The notes: a model not told the origin generated them from the sequence alone. Shown: positions 34,523 through 45,217, counted from the stretch's first letter. The stretch is 64,000 nucleotides of DNA from UBA1672 sp050633645 (GCA_050633645.1 JBOEGX010000001.1:558001-622000); one strand, 5' to 3'. Program-made: numbers and translations.

Positions 34523-35773
34523 ATGAGCAAAGGTAAAATCGTACTCGCATATTCCGGCGGATTGGATACATCAGTTATTCTGAAATGGTTTATCGAAGAA
34601 GGGTATGAGGTTATTGCCTATATAGCGGATGTTGGTCAGGAAGAAGATTTTGAGGCTGCGCGCGATAAGGCTCTAAAAGTCGGTGCGGCCAAGGTTTATG
34701 TTGAGGATTTGAAAGAAGAATTTGTTCGTGATTATATCTTCTATGCGGTTAAATCTCAGGCGATTTATGAAGGGCGCTATTTGCTCGGCACCTCTGTGGC
34801 TCGGCCGATAATCTCCAAACGCCAAATTGAGATTGCAGAAAAAGAGAACGCGCAATATGTATCGCATGGCGCGACCGGTAAAGGGAATGATCAGGTTCGT
34901 TTCGAACTTTCCTATTACTCATTAAACCCTGAAATCAAAGTTCTTGCACCATGGAAAATGGATGAGTTTTTAACCCGTTTTGAAGGTCGCGCAGATATGC
35001 TCAACTACGCCGACCAGCACGGTATTCCTGTGACGGCGACACGCAAAAAACCATATTCCGAAGATGATAATATGCTTCATATCTCTCATGAGGCGGGAAT
35101 TTTAGAAGACCCGAATGCGGCGGCGGATGAAGACGTTTATTCACGTACGAACGGCGTTGATAAGCAACCCGATACGGCGGATATTATTACGATTAATTTT
35201 GAACGCGGCATTCCTGTGAAAGTTACAAATGAGACAGACGGCAGAGCAGTTAGCGGCGCGGTTGAGTTGTTCGAATATTTGAACGAGCTTGGCACGAAGC
35301 ACGGCATTGGCCGCCTTGATATGGTTGAAAACCGCTTTGTCGGTATTAAATCCCGCGGCGTTTATGAAACGCCAGGTGGTGAGATCCTTTATAAGGCGCA
35401 TCGCGATTTGGAAGGCTTGACGCTAGATCGTGAAGTTATGAAGCTTCGTGATTATATGGCGTTAAAAGTTGCTGAGCTTATTTATAACGGGTTTTGGTTC
35501 TCTCCTGAATTTGAATTGCTTCAAACCTTTATGGATAAGGTGCAAGAGCATAATACAGGAACTGTTCAGATGAAATTGATCAAAGGCGTTGCTTACCCGA
35601 TTGCCCGTAAATCTCCGAGCGCTCTGTATGATCCAGAGCAGTCATCAATGGATGTTACGGGTGGTTATGACCAAAAAGATGCTGATGGCTTTATCAAAAT
35701 CAATGCGGTGCGTTTGCGGAATAATACCAATATCCGTGGTGCGACGAAATTGACCAAAAGCAAGGCGGCTTAA
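34523..35773 (+). CDS. argG: Argininosuccinate synthase
   Basis: A 416-residue ligase that joins citrulline and aspartate using ATP. The ATP-binding motif IVLAYSGGLDTSVILKWF opens the protein; GTSVARPIISKRQIEIA, SHGATGKGNDQVRFE and AHRDLEGLTLDREVM follow, all diagnostic. Length is normal. It is separated from argF by three minus-strand small genes and has its own upstream region. A palindromic repeat follows its stop. Confidence 0.97.
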   Translation: MSKGKIVLAYSGGLDTSVILKWFIEEGYEVIAYIADVGQEEDFEAARDKALKVGAAKVYVEDLKEEFVRDYIFYAVKSQAIYEGRYLLGTSVARPIISKRQIEIAEKENAQYVSHGATGKGNDQVRFELSYYSLNPEIKVLAPWKMDEFLTRFEGRADMLNYADQHGIPVTATRKKPYSEDDNMLHISHEAGILEDPNAAADEDVYSRTNGVDKQPDTADIITINFERGIPVKVTNETDGRAVSGAVELFEYLNELGTKHGIGRLDMVENRFVGIKSRGVYETPGGEILYKAHRDLEGLTLDREVMKLRDYMALKVAELIYNGFWFSPEFELLQTFMDKVQEHNTGTVQMKLIKGVAYPIARKSPSALYDPEQSSMDVTGGYDQKDADGFIKINAVRLRNNTNIRGATKLTKSKAA

Positions 35774-35782
35774 TTTGACGTT

Positions 35783-35851
35783 GTCATTGTGAGGCACTGT
35801 CGAAGCAATCCATGGATTGCCACGTTGAGCTATCGCCCAACTCGCAATGAC
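35783..35851. repeat. Palindromic intergenic repeat element
   Basis: An imperfect palindrome. The ends GTCATTGTGAG (35783-35793) and CTCGCAATGAC (35841-35851) are inverted repeats with one mismatch, and the middle GCAATCCATGGATTGC (35805-35820) is a perfect 16-base palindrome. The GTCATTGCGAG...GAAGCAATCC pattern is a widespread dispersed repeat in several bacterial groups. It lies between argG and the PhnA-domain gene and could fold as a hairpin in RNA. Only one copy is in the window. Confidence 0.75.
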
Positions 35852-35874
35852 GAATGAATGAAGATGGAAAAGAA

Positions 35875-36312
35875 ATGACAAAAATAACGGCAACAACATC
35901 TGGTGAATTCTCTAGCTTTAAAATCGAATTTGACCCTGCGTCGGATGGGTGGTTTCTTTATGGCTATAAGGATGGGAGCGACACCCCTGCTCTTGAGCTA
36001 TGGCATATAAGCAAGGAAGACGCGCAGGAGCAAGCCGCCAATGATTACGGCATAAGCGCCCTTGATTGGAGCGGTGACGCGGATGGTGATGAAACGCCGA
36101 CCCGTGATTGCAATGGTACGGTTTTGCAAAATGGTGATACGGTTACCGTTATCAAGGACTTAGATGTTAAGGGCGCGGGCGCAACGGTAAAACGTGGCAC
36201 GACGGTTAAAAACATCGCCCTCACCAATGATCCGGAGCTTATTGATTGCCGCACAAAAGACATCAAAGGCCTTGTTCTAAAGACGTGTTTTGTAAAGAAA
36301 ATCAACGATTAA
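35875..36312 (+). CDS. PhnA/YjdM-domain protein lacking the zinc ribbon
   Basis: A 145-residue protein. The C-terminal part (about 75-145) matches the PhnA/YjdM domain: DCNGTVLQNGDTVTVIKDLD, VKGAGATVKRGTTVKNIALT and IDCRTKDIKGLVLKTCFVKK. The cysteine-rich zinc ribbon that normally precedes it is missing; instead there is an unrelated N-terminal region (FDPASDGWFLYGYKDGSDTP). The start at 35875 has a GGAAAAGAA leader and is preferred over an ATG at 35854. Despite its name the PhnA family has no established role in phosphonate use. Its 3' end overlaps the convergent gene by 4 bases. Confidence 0.8.
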   Translation: MTKITATTSGEFSSFKIEFDPASDGWFLYGYKDGSDTPALELWHISKEDAQEQAANDYGISALDWSGDADGDETPTRDCNGTVLQNGDTVTVIKDLDVKGAGATVKRGTTVKNIALTNDPELIDCRTKDIKGLVLKTCFVKKIND

Positions 36313-36821
36313 GTTGGATTAGGGTCATTCTTACTTGACGCGGTAAACTGATTAATATGTGTTACCGTTGCACCGCCGTTTTTGGGTGCTGGCGTTACAT
36401 AGTCAATATATTGATCCATTTTACGAGTATGAACTTCAATGCGCATCGCTTCGACAGTAATGCTTGCCAATAACGCCACCTGATCTTCCGTACATTTTTC
36501 AATGGCGCCACTTTCCGAAATATTTGTGTTTTCTTTGAAATGCCCTTCGAAACGGCTAAAGTTAAAGCCAAAATACTCCTCAACCTCATCTAAATTAAAG
36601 AATAGCAATGTGAGTTTTCCATTTTCTTCTTCACGGCTTGATACCCATGCAAAATCGAAGAGACCTTCTTCGTCTTCGTTGAGTTTAACAGCCACCCTTT
36701 TTTCTAAATCATTTAACCTAAACTCGGCAATCACGTCCTCATCATACCCTAGGCTTTCAGGCTTTAGAGAAAGACAGCTCCACATATCTGTACATTGACT
36801 TAAATCTAATTCAATAGTCAA
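36309..36821 (-). CDS. Hypothetical acidic protein
   Basis: A 170-residue acidic protein with a TTG start, supported by an AGGGGA ribosome binding site 6 bases before it. It begins MTIELDLSQCTDMWSCLSLK, is beta-rich to about residue 80 (LTLLFFNLDEVEEYFGFNFS) and helical afterwards. No known domain, signal peptide or membrane segment. It is divergent from argH. Confidence 0.6.
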   Translation of the reverse strand: MTIELDLSQCTDMWSCLSLKPESLGYDEDVIAEFRLNDLEKRVAVKLNEDEEGLFDFAWVSSREEENGKLTLLFFNLDEVEEYFGFNFSRFEGHFKENTNISESGAIEKCTEDQVALLASITVEAMRIEVHTRKMDQYIDYVTPAPKNGGATVTHINQFTASSKNDPNPT

Positions 36822-36986
36822 AACGTTCCCCTTTTATTTCCATATTTTTATACGCTTATTACATGCAGGATATTGGCGCATTCTGTCAATATTTTATTGT
36901 ATGATTTTCTCTGGTTGCGCTTGAACCAAGCATTCACTATATTCTTGAGCCAATGGATATATAGTAGATAATAAAGGCCACACATA

Positions 36987-38297
<1,311 letters not shown>

Positions 38298-38302
38298 CTT
38301 AA

Positions 38303-38917
38303 TCAATTCACTATTTCTGGTGGTTTTATTGCCTGATCAATTTCATGCAAGATGTTGACCGTGCCTTGCATGATGCCCTTTTTATGTTTCAGGATATAGT
38401 CACTAACATCCACGAAATCCGCGCCTGCCGTTACCGAAGCGGCGCAGGTATCAGCGGTGATTGGTTTCTTACCCCGAGCAACGCATAGAGCATCACTCAT
38501 CGCCTTCCACTTACCAATAACGGCGGGGTCGGCTTTCACCACCGCATAATCAATATCTGGCACAGGATCTGATGTTACAAGCCCGATAATCGCATCATCG
38601 CCCAGTGCGGCGCGGGTTTTTTTGATATCGGCAGCGTTATCGAGCAAGATACCATCTGCACCCATAGAATCCAAAGAGCCATGAACGATCGCGACCAAGC
38701 CTTGGTCTTTAATGATGGGGATAATATCCTTTGCGCGTTCTGCATTTTCAGGGGTAAAGGCAACCTCAATGATAGACATATTTTTCTCATAGCCAGAGCG
38801 CTGATTAATCGTAAAAGCCATTTGCCGTATATACCCAATCAAATCAAGCATGTTTGAAAAATCATCTATCCGCACATAAATACCGCATGGGGGGCTTCCG
38901 CTCTTGTCTGTGCTCAT
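38303..38917 (-). CDS. Thiamine-phosphate-synthase-like (ThiE/TenI fold) protein
   Basis: A 204-residue protein with the order of segments of a ThiE-like TIM barrel: LVAIVHGSLDSMGADGILLD, then NAADIKKTRAALGDDAIIGL, then KPITADTCAASVTAGADFVD. Typical ThiE phosphate-binding glycine motifs are weak, so a degenerate or non-thiamine member is more likely than a true ThiE. It is divergent from yejF across 44 bases. No other thiamine genes are nearby. Confidence 0.65.
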   Translation of the reverse strand: MSTDKSGSPPCGIYVRIDDFSNMLDLIGYIRQMAFTINQRSGYEKNMSIIEVAFTPENAERAKDIIPIIKDQGLVAIVHGSLDSMGADGILLDNAADIKKTRAALGDDAIIGLVTSDPVPDIDYAVVKADPAVIGKWKAMSDALCVARGKKPITADTCAASVTAGADFVDVSDYILKHKKGIMQGTVNILHEIDQAIKPPEIVN

Positions 38918-38961
38918 AGTTTGTGGTTTCCTTAGATTTGTTCAACTTCAAGTGTGATGGT

Positions 38962-40578
38962 ATGCCCGATCCAATCCTGCAAATCAAGAATCTTCATGTG
39001 GATTTCAAAACGCCGAGCGGTGTATTTCACGCCGTTAAAGGTATTAGTTTTGATGTAAAGCACGGACAAACCGTTGCATTGGTGGGCGAATCTGGCTCTG
39101 GGAAATCGGTGAGTGCGCTTTCTGCTATGCGGCTTTTGCCATATCCTATGGCATCGCATCCTAAGGGATCAATCCTGTTTGAAGGTGATGAGCTTTTGGA
39201 TAAGGGTGAGAGCTATATGCGTGCCATTCGTGGGCAACAAATGGGCATGATTTTTCAAGAGCCACAAAGCGCGCTTAACCCGCTCCATACGATTGAAAGA
39301 CAAATTGCCGAGGTTCTTAAAGTTCATCAGGGGATGAGCAATGATAAAGCGCGTGCCCGAGTTTTAGAGCTGCTTGATATGGTACAATTACCGCATCTAA
39401 AACAACGTCTTAAGGCTTATCCGCATGAGCTTTCGGGTGGGCAGCGTCAAAGAATTATGATTGCGATGGCTTTGGCTAATAATCCCGAACTTTTGATCGC
39501 GGATGAGCCGACAACCGCGCTAGATGTTACCGTACAGGCGCAAATATTAGAGCTGTTACAGGATTTACAAAAAGAGCTTAATATGGCGATGCTCCTCATT
39601 ACGCATGATTTATCGGTGGTTGAAAAAATGGCCGATTACGTTTGCGTAATGCAGCATGGTGAGATGATGGAACAAAATGACGCGAAGACGCTGTTTACTA
39701 AGCCTACGCATGAATACACTAAAATGTTACTTAATACTATTCCACGTGGAGCGGCAAAACCTATTGCGAAGGACGCGCCCTCCCTTATTAAAGGTACAGG
39801 CGTTAAGGTGTATTTCCCGAATAAGAAAAGTTTCTTTGGGAAACCAATTTCCTTCGTTAAGGCAGTTGATGGAATTGATCTGACCATACGATGTGGAGAG
39901 ACTCTTGGCGTGGTTGGGGAATCGGGGTCGGGCAAAAGTACGCTTGGCTTGGCGGCGCTACGGCTGCTTTCATCTCAAGGGGAGATTGATTTTGACGGCG
40001 TTAAAATTTCGGCGCTTAATCAGAAATCAATGCGCCCCATGCGAGAGCGGATGCAGATTGTGTTTCAAGACCCCTATGCCTCCCTTTCCCCGCGCATGAC
40101 GGTTGCACAAATTATTGAGGAAGGTTTAAAACTTCACCGTAAGAATTTAGGCAAAGAGGAACGCGATGCGCTTGTTGTTAAGGCGTTGCAAGATGTGCAT
40201 ATGGACGCAGATACGCGTCATCGATATCCACATGAATTCTCAGGTGGGCAACGTCAACGCATATGTATTGCGCGGGCGATGGTGTTGAACCCCGAATTTG
40301 TGGTACTGGATGAGCCGACATCAGCTCTTGATGTTTCAGTACAGGCCGAAGTTGTTGATTTGCTGCGAGAGCTACAGGAAAAGCATAACCTCACCTATAT
40401 GTTCATTTCTCATGATCTACGCGTTGTGCGCGCAATGAGCCACCATGTAATGGTGATGAAAGACGGTAAAGTCATTGAAACGGGAAGCGCGCAAGAGGTT
40501 TTCGAAAACCCGAAACAAGATTATACCAAGGCTCTTTTAGATGCTGCGATGAACTTGAAGGTACGAAAAACGGCATAA
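38962..40578 (+). CDS. yejF: Peptide ABC transporter ATP-binding protein YejF
   Basis: A 538-residue fused double ATPase. Domain 1 has Walker A GESGSGKS at about 42 and signature LSGGQRQRIMIAMAL near 157; domain 2 has GESGSGKST at about 319 and FSGGQRQRICIARAM near 426. Both Walker B/DEPTTALD and DEPTSALD segments are intact. The two-domain fusion is diagnostic for YejF, which drives the YejB-YejE pore. The start at 38962 (MPDPILQIKNLHVDF) is preferred over an upstream ATG. It is 12 kb from yejE, beyond the arginine genes. Confidence 0.95.
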   Translation: MPDPILQIKNLHVDFKTPSGVFHAVKGISFDVKHGQTVALVGESGSGKSVSALSAMRLLPYPMASHPKGSILFEGDELLDKGESYMRAIRGQQMGMIFQEPQSALNPLHTIERQIAEVLKVHQGMSNDKARARVLELLDMVQLPHLKQRLKAYPHELSGGQRQRIMIAMALANNPELLIADEPTTALDVTVQAQILELLQDLQKELNMAMLLITHDLSVVEKMADYVCVMQHGEMMEQNDAKTLFTKPTHEYTKMLLNTIPRGAAKPIAKDAPSLIKGTGVKVYFPNKKSFFGKPISFVKAVDGIDLTIRCGETLGVVGESGSGKSTLGLAALRLLSSQGEIDFDGVKISALNQKSMRPMRERMQIVFQDPYASLSPRMTVAQIIEEGLKLHRKNLGKEERDALVVKALQDVHMDADTRHRYPHEFSGGQRQRICIARAMVLNPEFVVLDEPTSALDVSVQAEVVDLLRELQEKHNLTYMFISHDLRVVRAMSHHVMVMKDGKVIETGSAQEVFENPKQDYTKALLDAAMNLKVRKTA

Positions 40579-40681
40579 CCCCTATTTTCTCTTTGCATTC
40601 CCTTATTCTTTCATGTTAAACACTTTGAAACCTTTTAAAGGTAATATTAATTTTTAAACAATTTAGAAAGAGGTGAGCACT

Positions 40682-40888
40682 GTGGTCAGTGTGAACGTTA
40701 GAGATAACAATGTCGATCAGGCATTACGCGTCCTTAAGAAGAAAATGCAACGTGAAGGCATTTTCAGGGAGATGAAACTTCGTCGTCATTACGAGAAGCC
40801 GTCTGAGAAAAAAGCACGCGAAGACGCCGAAGCAATTCGTCGCAGCCGTAAAATGGATCGTAAACGTCGCGATCGCGATGGATTTTAG
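40682..40888 (+). CDS. rpsU: 30S ribosomal protein S21
   Basis: A 68-residue basic protein with the S21 core VNVRDNNVDQALRVLKKKMQ and IFREMKLRRHYEKPSEKKAR. I place the start at the GTG at 40682 because an AGAGGTGA ribosome binding site sits just upstream; the earlier in-frame GTG at 40673 would overlap that site. S21 joins the 30S subunit and helps initiation. A terminator follows, so it appears to be monocistronic. Confidence 0.93.
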   Translation: MVSVNVRDNNVDQALRVLKKKMQREGIFREMKLRRHYEKPSEKKAREDAEAIRRSRKMDRKRRDRDGF

Positions 40889-40914
40889 ACATTGATCTAA
40901 AATATAAAGTTTTA

Positions 40915-40949
40915 AAAACTGCTGCTCTATTATGTTCAGCAGTTTTTTT
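40915..40949 (+). terminator. Rho-independent terminator after rpsU
   Basis: A perfect 10-base stem AAAACTGCTG (40915-40924) / CAGCAGTTTT (40937-40946), 12-base loop, with the T-run extending from the stem. It lies 26 bases after the rpsU stop codon. Confidence 0.88.
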
Positions 40950-41012
40950 ATGGGTGAAAAAGATGTCGGTATTTGATATCATTAAATTTCAAAATAATCA
41001 CAAGGTCGTTTT

Positions 41013-42296
41013 ATGCGTTTTTTAACATCCACATGCCTGCTTATCTTACTTCTTTTTGTGCCTTGTATGGGCAGCATATCCCATGCCGAAGAACCACAGA
41101 CAACAGATAACAACCTCAATAATACAGAGCCATCAGCAGGCAGAACAACTAGCACAGATAAACTGCAAACCACTCTCAGGGAAAAAGCGCAAAACCAAGA
41201 AGAAAACGCTATTGTTTGGGAGCGTCATGAATCCATAACAGGGTCTTATGAGACGAAGTTTCCCCAAAAATACAAATACAATGTTTTTCCATTTCAATAT
41301 AACGATAGCAATGTTGCCTATAGTGCTGAAATTTTTGCTGACCTTGAACAAGGAGAGAATGAAGCAGAAGGAAAAACTGCATTTATACGATCCGTGAGCA
41401 CTTTGGGTAATGAACTCAGTGCAAACAGAGCAGAAAAAGCATTAAACAGTGCTGTTGAGCGTTATGTCTTTTTAGCAAAAAATTTAAAAGCTACTATTAT
41501 AGAGAATGAGGAAATTGAGCATAACGGTTTTTTAGGTAGACAGCTTTACATCACTTACGTTGATAAAGACTCTTCTGTCGATGGAAAAACCGCGCTCAGA
41601 ATCACCATACTTATGACAAATTATACCCTTATTGAGCAAGTTGTTACAGGCCCCGCCATTGGTATGTACTCATATAAGGCAGACGATTTTTTCAAATCAA
41701 TTAAACTCCAAGATGGTATTGCCAAATCAACCACACCGATTGGCACGGGGTGGATAGATATTCCTTCAAAGAACAATACATTTACAATAAAAGTCCCACC
41801 AAAAAATAAAGACTACACACCTTTTGATCCAGTTGTTCAATCATCAAAAACGCGCGATCGTGTTTACTATAAAATCAAAGACCCAATAACAGGGTCTGTT
41901 TTGCATTACATTGCCACATCTTATAAATTGAAATCAAAACCAAACAAAAATACAATCAATAGCATTCTTACTAAATATCATTTATCAAAATTCATTGATA
42001 GCGGCCTTACCAAATTATCAATGAAATCAAATGAAAATAACGGGGTTATGACCATGGAAACATCTGTCATTATTAGCCCTATAATGAGCCTTCCCTATAT
42101 ATCTAAACTTTTTTATGAAGTACAAATAAAAGACAATGTTGTGCTCGTGAAAGAATTTTTCAGCGGTGCTTATCACAACGATTCAGGAATTGACCGAACC
42201 TTTTTTAAATTGACCGAATTCCATCCTGAAAAATATTCCCACATCCCTAGTCAGAAAAAAAAACCAACAGATAATAAAGATGATGAAAAAAAATAA
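41013..42296 (+). CDS. Exported protein of unknown function
   Basis: A 427-residue protein with a signal peptide (hydrophobic CLLILLLFVPCMGSI, likely cut after SHA near residue 25). After a polar linker two similar-sized beta-rich regions follow, about 65-245 and 248-405. The first includes NGFLGRQLYITYVDKDSSVD and ADDFFKSIKLQDG, a pattern seen in several uncharacterised PsbP-like exported domains; a second copy is possible but weak. The tail is lysine-rich. Probably periplasmic; no function assigned. It is convergent with the aminopeptidase gene. Confidence 0.75.
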   Translation: MRFLTSTCLLILLLFVPCMGSISHAEEPQTTDNNLNNTEPSAGRTTSTDKLQTTLREKAQNQEENAIVWERHESITGSYETKFPQKYKYNVFPFQYNDSNVAYSAEIFADLEQGENEAEGKTAFIRSVSTLGNELSANRAEKALNSAVERYVFLAKNLKATIIENEEIEHNGFLGRQLYITYVDKDSSVDGKTALRITILMTNYTLIEQVVTGPAIGMYSYKADDFFKSIKLQDGIAKSTTPIGTGWIDIPSKNNTFTIKVPPKNKDYTPFDPVVQSSKTRDRVYYKIKDPITGSVLHYIATSYKLKSKPNKNTINSILTKYHLSKFIDSGLTKLSMKSNENNGVMTMETSVIISPIMSLPYISKLFYEVQIKDNVVLVKEFFSGAYHNDSGIDRTFFKLTEFHPEKYSHIPSQKKKPTDNKDDEKK

Positions 42297-42305
42297 ATTT
42301 ATTTT

Positions 42306-44033
42306 CTAGTTTAACGCGGCTCCTAGTATGGACAATACTTTCTTATGATAAGAATCTAACCAGCGCATTTCATCATCGCTTAACATCTCTTTTACAATTA
42401 AGTCATCTGCAAATGGTGCGAGGGTAACCGTTTCAAAATACAGCATATCCGCACTCTCTTCCTCTTGAACCAGTACAAGGTTTTCAAGACGGATGCCGTA
42501 TTCCCCTTCTTTATAATATCCAGGTTCGTTCGATATAAGCATTCCCGCTTCTAACGCCAATTCACCACGTGGAGATAGATTTGCGGCGGCCTCATGCACA
42601 CAAAGATAGCACCCCACCCCGTGCCCCGTGCCGTGGGCATAATCAAGACCAACCTCACGCAATGGAGCGCGTGCCAAGGTATCAATGTCTTTACCTGTAG
42701 TTCCCTTGGGGAATTGGGCATTTGCAACGGCGATATGCCCCTTGAGGACGCGTGTATAATTCTCGCGCATTTCTTGGGTTGGCGTGCCGATTGCCACGGT
42801 GCGAGTGATATCTGTCGTCCCCCATTTATATTGCCCGCCACTATCGACCAGCAATAGCCCATTTCCTTCGATAGCCTTGTCGGTTTGCGTGCTTGCGCGG
42901 TAGTGAACAATTGCACCGTTGCTTGCAAAGCCTGCGATGGTGGGAAAGCTTGGCTCGATATAGTCTTTAGATTCTTTACGAAACCCTTCTAATTTATTCT
43001 CGACGGAAAGCTCACTCATCGGCGTGAACTTGTTTTGATCCGCCAACCATTTCAGGAATTTTGTAATGGCAATACCATCAGTGATGTGCGCTTTGCGGAT
43101 TGCATCTTGTTCAGATGGCGTCTTAATGGACTTTGGCGCGACACAGGGATCTTTAATTAATACATATTCTTTGCCCGCCTTCACCAGCATATTTTCAAAT
43201 GCTATGGGCGCGGAGGCCGTATCCATCGCAATGACATCACTCAGCCCCGTCAAAAAGTTTTCTATTTCATCCATGGCTTTGATACGGATATCATCGCCCA
43301 AGGCGGCGCGTATATCATTTGATATTTTCTGGGGATCAACAAACCAATCAAGCGTGGCGTCATCATATAAAATTGCATATGACAGCACCAAAGGGGAATA
43401 CCCAATGTCCCCGCCACGTATATTGAGCAGCCAACAAATCGAATCCGATAGCGTGATCAGGCATGCGTTCACCCCTGCCAATTTTAAGTCACTGGCTATC
43501 CCCGCTCGTTTTTGCGCGGAGGTTTTTCCCGCAACATCATTAGGAAATAACGTTACGGGGGCGGAGGGCTTTTGGGGTTGATCATGCCAAACTTTATCAA
43601 CAAGGTTTTTCGATAAAGGGACAAGAGTGATATTTGTTTCAATTAATGCCTCTTGGATCTTCTCAATTTGCCCGGGAGTATGCAGCCATTGGTCATAGCC
43701 CATGCGCCCCTCCACCATATTATCGACAAGCCATTTTCCGATAGAAATTTGTGTTGAATCTTCGCAGGAAAACAATCCCTGATCGACTTGCTGCGTCAGT
43801 TGAATGGTATAGCGACCATCACTCATGACCACAGCCTTATCGCGCAAAATGATTGCCGCGCCCGCACTGCCTGTAAAACCCGTGAGCCAAGCCAGACGCT
43901 CTGCATAACTGGCCAAAAACTCACCCTGAAATTCATCTGTGCGCGGTAAAATAAAACCATCTAGGTCTAAATCTTTCATTTGCATACGCAAAGATGTGAG
44001 TCTTGCTTGATATGAGGTATGGTTTTCTGGCAT
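42306..44033 (-). CDS. Long-form Xaa-Pro aminopeptidase (M24B family)
   Basis: A 575-residue member of the pita-bread metallopeptidases, the long form with two creatinase-like N-terminal domains (about 1-300) and a C-terminal catalytic domain. Dinuclear metal ligands are visible: the two Asp in LLVDSGGQYKWGTTDITRT, the His in HGTGHGVGCYL, the Glu in NEPGYYKEGEYGIR and the Glu in LENLVL. It removes N-terminal residues before proline, probably in the cytoplasm. A small C-terminal extension (PFADDLIVKEMLSDDEMRWL) is normal for the long form. Confidence 0.93.
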   Translation of the reverse strand: MPENHTSYQARLTSLRMQMKDLDLDGFILPRTDEFQGEFLASYAERLAWLTGFTGSAGAAIILRDKAVVMSDGRYTIQLTQQVDQGLFSCEDSTQISIGKWLVDNMVEGRMGYDQWLHTPGQIEKIQEALIETNITLVPLSKNLVDKVWHDQPQKPSAPVTLFPNDVAGKTSAQKRAGIASDLKLAGVNACLITLSDSICWLLNIRGGDIGYSPLVLSYAILYDDATLDWFVDPQKISNDIRAALGDDIRIKAMDEIENFLTGLSDVIAMDTASAPIAFENMLVKAGKEYVLIKDPCVAPKSIKTPSEQDAIRKAHITDGIAITKFLKWLADQNKFTPMSELSVENKLEGFRKESKDYIEPSFPTIAGFASNGAIVHYRASTQTDKAIEGNGLLLVDSGGQYKWGTTDITRTVAIGTPTQEMRENYTRVLKGHIAVANAQFPKGTTGKDIDTLARAPLREVGLDYAHGTGHGVGCYLCVHEAAANLSPRGELALEAGMLISNEPGYYKEGEYGIRLENLVLVQEEESADMLYFETVTLAPFADDLIVKEMLSDDEMRWLDSYHKKVLSILGAALN

Positions 44034-44080
44034 GGTATCTCTTCTAAGTTGGCGAACAGTTTCAAGGATAAAGAATAATC

Positions 44081-44944
44081 ATGAAAAATACAGCGCATAT
44101 TATTGTTTTCGGCAATGAAAAAGGTGGATCTGGCAAATCAACGACCACCATGCATACTGCGATTGCCCTGCTCCGCCTCGGGTATCGCGTTGGGACGATT
44201 GATTTGGACGCCCGTCAGGGGACGCTTACCCGCTACCTCAAGAAACGATTTGAATATATTACACGAAACAGGGAGAACCTGCCTTCTCCTGCGCATATGG
44301 CGATTGAGAAAAGCCAGCTTGAGACCGTGAGCGAGCAAAAAGCCGAGGAAGAATCATTCTTACTTATGGCGTTGGATGAGTTGAGCCATGTTTGTGATTT
44401 CATCGTGATTGATACCCCAGGAACGGATAGCTTTCTTTCACGATTGGCACATAGCTACGCCGATACTTTGATTACACCAATGAATGACAGTTTTATCGAC
44501 CTTGACCTTTTAGCAGATATCGATATGAAAAATCATGAAATAAAAGGGCCATCCATCTATTCAAAAATGGTGGATGCGCAGCGTTCTTTGAAGAAAAAGC
44601 GTGATGGTGGAACGATTGATTGGATTGTTATGCGCAACCGCGTCACGCATTTAAATACCAATAACAATAAGATTATATCAGGGCTTCTTTCCCAAATATC
44701 CAAGCTTGCGGATTTCCGCCTTACCCACGGATTTGGTGAGCGCGTGGTGTTTAAAGAGATGTTCTTAAAGGGGCTAACCCTTCTTGACCTTAAGGAAGAC
44801 CAGGATGGGGGGTTAACCATGTCGCAAATATCGGCGAGGCAAGAGGTTCGCACATTAATCATGGCTATCGGGCCAGAGAAATTTAAGGGGCACAAAAAAC
44901 CCTTAGACGTGATTGGCACGGAAAAGAATAAAAAGTCGGCTTAA
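44081..44944 (+). CDS. mipZ: Division-plane positioning ATPase MipZ
   Basis: A 287-residue ParA/MinD-type ATPase with deviant Walker A GNEKGGSGKSTTTMHTAIAL (residues about 11-30), TIDLDARQGTLTRYL and FIVIDTPGTDSFLSRLAHSY. The DARQGTLTRY segment and the MRNRVTHLNTNN region are typical of MipZ, which forms gradients from the poles and inhibits FtsZ to place the division site in alphaproteobacteria. It is divergent from the aminopeptidase gene across 47 bases and is followed 6 bases later by a small membrane protein gene. Confidence 0.93.
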   Translation: MKNTAHIIVFGNEKGGSGKSTTTMHTAIALLRLGYRVGTIDLDARQGTLTRYLKKRFEYITRNRENLPSPAHMAIEKSQLETVSEQKAEEESFLLMALDELSHVCDFIVIDTPGTDSFLSRLAHSYADTLITPMNDSFIDLDLLADIDMKNHEIKGPSIYSKMVDAQRSLKKKRDGGTIDWIVMRNRVTHLNTNNNKIISGLLSQISKLADFRLTHGFGERVVFKEMFLKGLTLLDLKEDQDGGLTMSQISARQEVRTLIMAIGPEKFKGHKKPLDVIGTEKNKKSA

Positions 44945-44950
44945 CCCCCT

Positions 44951-45217
44951 ATGCCTTATCTTATTTTTGTCATTGGAATTCTTATTGGTGCGTATGCGTT
45001 TTATCGCTATTTCATCTCTGCAAAACCTGCGGATATACGCTTGTTTTTTCGCAATGCGCTGATCGGTGTTTATCTCTTGATTATTGTAATGTTCGCCTTG
45101 CTGGGGAAAATTCTGGTTTCACTGGCTCTTCTTATTTTGGCATTGCCCTTTGTCATTTCCTATTATAAAGGGAAGCAGTCAAAACCTTCATCAAATAAAC
45201 AGGATAATGAGCATTAA
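44951..45217 (+). CDS. Small membrane protein, resembles the N-terminus of membrane DnaJ-like proteins
   Basis: An 88-residue protein with two to three hydrophobic helices (about 3-18, 34-50 and 52-68), including an AKPADIRLFFRNALIGVYLL segment and a polar tail. This arrangement resembles the membrane region of alphaproteobacterial DnaJ-like proteins, but the J-domain with HPD is absent. It may be a stand-alone version or a truncated derivative; the comparison is from memory and uncertain. It follows mipZ closely and is probably co-transcribed. Confidence 0.7.
   Translation: MPYLIFVIGILIGAYAFYRYFISAKPADIRLFFRNALIGVYLLIIVMFALLGKILVSLALLILALPFVISYYKGKQSKPSSNKQDNEH

Noticed and set aside
43066..43581. 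171-codon plus-strand frame inside the aminopeptidase gene
   Set aside because: The minus-strand aminopeptidase has intact metal ligands across the whole gene; the opposing frame is a shadow.
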